The notes beneath the pieces were generated by a model that had not been told where the DNA came from, made no database searches, and saw only the letters and a list, made by a program, of their open reading frames with translations. From NCBI GenBank assembly GCA_022826205.1, contig JAJDVJ010000126.1, positions 1 to 34,114 on the forward strand: DNA of 34,114 bases, read 5' to 3'. The position numbers were made by a program, and so were the translations under genes. The number at the start of each line of letters is the position of its first letter. Position 1 is the first letter of the stretch. This stretch comes from Silicimonas sp. GTDB lineage: Bacteria > Pseudomonadota > Alphaproteobacteria > Rhodobacterales > Rhodobacteraceae. Positions 33,439 to 34,114 of the stretch are shown here, one piece after another.

Positions 33439-34114
33439 CTGCGCGCCCGGCATATGGGGCCTTCGGCTTCGGGCTCTTCGCATTTTCGGCGCTGGCGGTT
33501 TTTTTTGTCGTGCCTCTCTTCTTCATGGTCGTGGTGAGCTTTTACAAGCCGGATCCCATGGGCTTCTACAAAGTCACTTTCGTTTGGGAGAACTATCAAA
33601 AGTTCTTCTCAAGCTTTTATTACAAGGTTTCCCTTCGATCCCTCTATTCCTCCGCACTTGGCGCGGTCTTGGTCGTCGCGCTGGCATTTCCAACGGCAAT
33701 CGCCGTCTCGAATCTTTCGCGGAAATGGCAGCTTTTCTGGATTATCCTTTTGCTGTCGCTAATGTGCCTGAGCGAGGTGATCATCGGCTTTGCATGGTTG
33801 ATCATACTATCAGAAAGCGCAGGCATTCCACGTCTTCTGGAATTCCTAGGTCTATGGACCAACCCACGATCGCTAAGTCCCAGTTTCTGGGCCATGATGA
33901 TCGGGCTGGTGTTCTTGGGCTTTTCCGTCGTGACCTTGATGATATACCCCCAGGCTGCCAAGCGTGATCGAAGCATTGAAGAGGCGGCAGTTACACTCGG
34001 CACCCCGCCATCACGTGTTTTCACCAAGGTGCTGGTGCCGTCATTTCGCCCAACCCTGATCTCAGTCACCTTGACGATGTTCGTCTACCTCTTGGGCGTC
34101 TTCGTCATGCCAAC
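33435..34114 (+). CDS. ABC transporter permease, PotB type (runs off the end of the window)
   Basis: The first 226 codons are in the window. Reading from ATG 33435 gives MTARPAYGAFGFGLFAFSAL, a first helix ending in VVPLFFMVVVSFYKPD, further hydrophobic helices (LFWIILLLSLMCLSEVIIGF, GLVFLGFSVVTLMIYP) and an EAA loop (SIEEAAVTLGTPPSRVFTKV). Unlike the PotB-type gene at 19463 it has no large insertion after helix 1. It is translationally coupled to the ATPase gene; a second permease should follow outside the window. Confidence 0.87.
   Translation, partial: MTARPAYGAFGFGLFAFSALAVFFVVPLFFMVVVSFYKPDPMGFYKVTFVWENYQKFFSSFYYKVSLRSLYSSALGAVLVVALAFPTAIAVSNLSRKWQLFWIILLLSLMCLSEVIIGFAWLIILSESAGIPRLLEFLGLWTNPRSLSPSFWAMMIGLVFLGFSVVTLMIYPQAAKRDRSIEEAAVTLGTPPSRVFTKVLVPSFRPTLISVTLTMFVYLLGVFVMP

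Overview
The window looks like chromosomal DNA of an alphaproteobacterium, most probably a member of the Rhodobacterales (Rhodobacteraceae). The evidence is gene content (class I PHA synthase beside an intracellular PHB depolymerase, phasins, a DUF3572 protein, YggT, and many solute-binding-protein ABC transporters) and generally high GC. This is inferred from families and arrangement; no search was run. No tRNA, rRNA, CRISPR array or insertion sequence was recognised.

Left arm (1-10 kb). The 3' end of an FGGY carbohydrate kinase is followed by about 0.7 kb with no intact gene. A minus-strand catabolic operon then reads, in transcription order: decayed CaiB/BaiF CoA-transferase, decayed enoyl-CoA hydratase, metallo-beta-lactamase-fold hydrolase, 3-hydroxyacyl-CoA dehydrogenase, and a complete CUT1-type sugar importer (ATPase, binding protein, two permeases). 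A divergent LacI-family regulator carries a frameshift, but an 18-bp palindrome that looks like its operator remains in front of the operon. This locus appears to be decaying at its regulated, promoter-proximal end while the transporter genes stay intact.

Middle (10-22 kb). A well-conserved creatinase stands alone between gene-poor stretches. A tight four-gene cassette follows (alpha/beta hydrolase, flavin reductase with an extra domain, luciferase-like monooxygenase, aldehyde dehydrogenase), suggesting oxidative breakdown of an unknown compound. Next comes a polyamine/opine-type ABC importer (ATPase, binding protein, permease with a very long insertion, second permease) with a DUF1330 gene inserted in the operon.

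PHB locus (22-27 kb). On the minus strand are phaC and two related phasins; on the plus strand, divergent from phaC, is phaZ. Both phasin promoters have the same architecture: paired CTGC-N3-GCAG-like palindromes, centres 28 bp apart, one lying in a 17-bp -35/-10 spacer, as expected for the repressor PhaR. Both phasin 3' UTRs carry a near-identical hairpin whose loop shows an anti-Shine-Dalgarno CCUCCC, followed by an intrinsic terminator. No phaR lies in the window, although it often follows the phasin.

Right arm (26.7-34.1 kb). A DUF3572 gene is followed by a stress module (ECF sigma factor, membrane protein likely acting as its anti-sigma, periplasmic metal-sensor-like protein, EF-hand protein) and yggT with a possible small upstream ORF. 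From about 30.2 kb the DNA becomes visibly more A/T-rich: a LysR regulator diverges from a second polyamine-type ABC operon that runs off the end. All three solute-binding-protein genes in the window are followed directly by a GC-rich stem-loop inside the operon.
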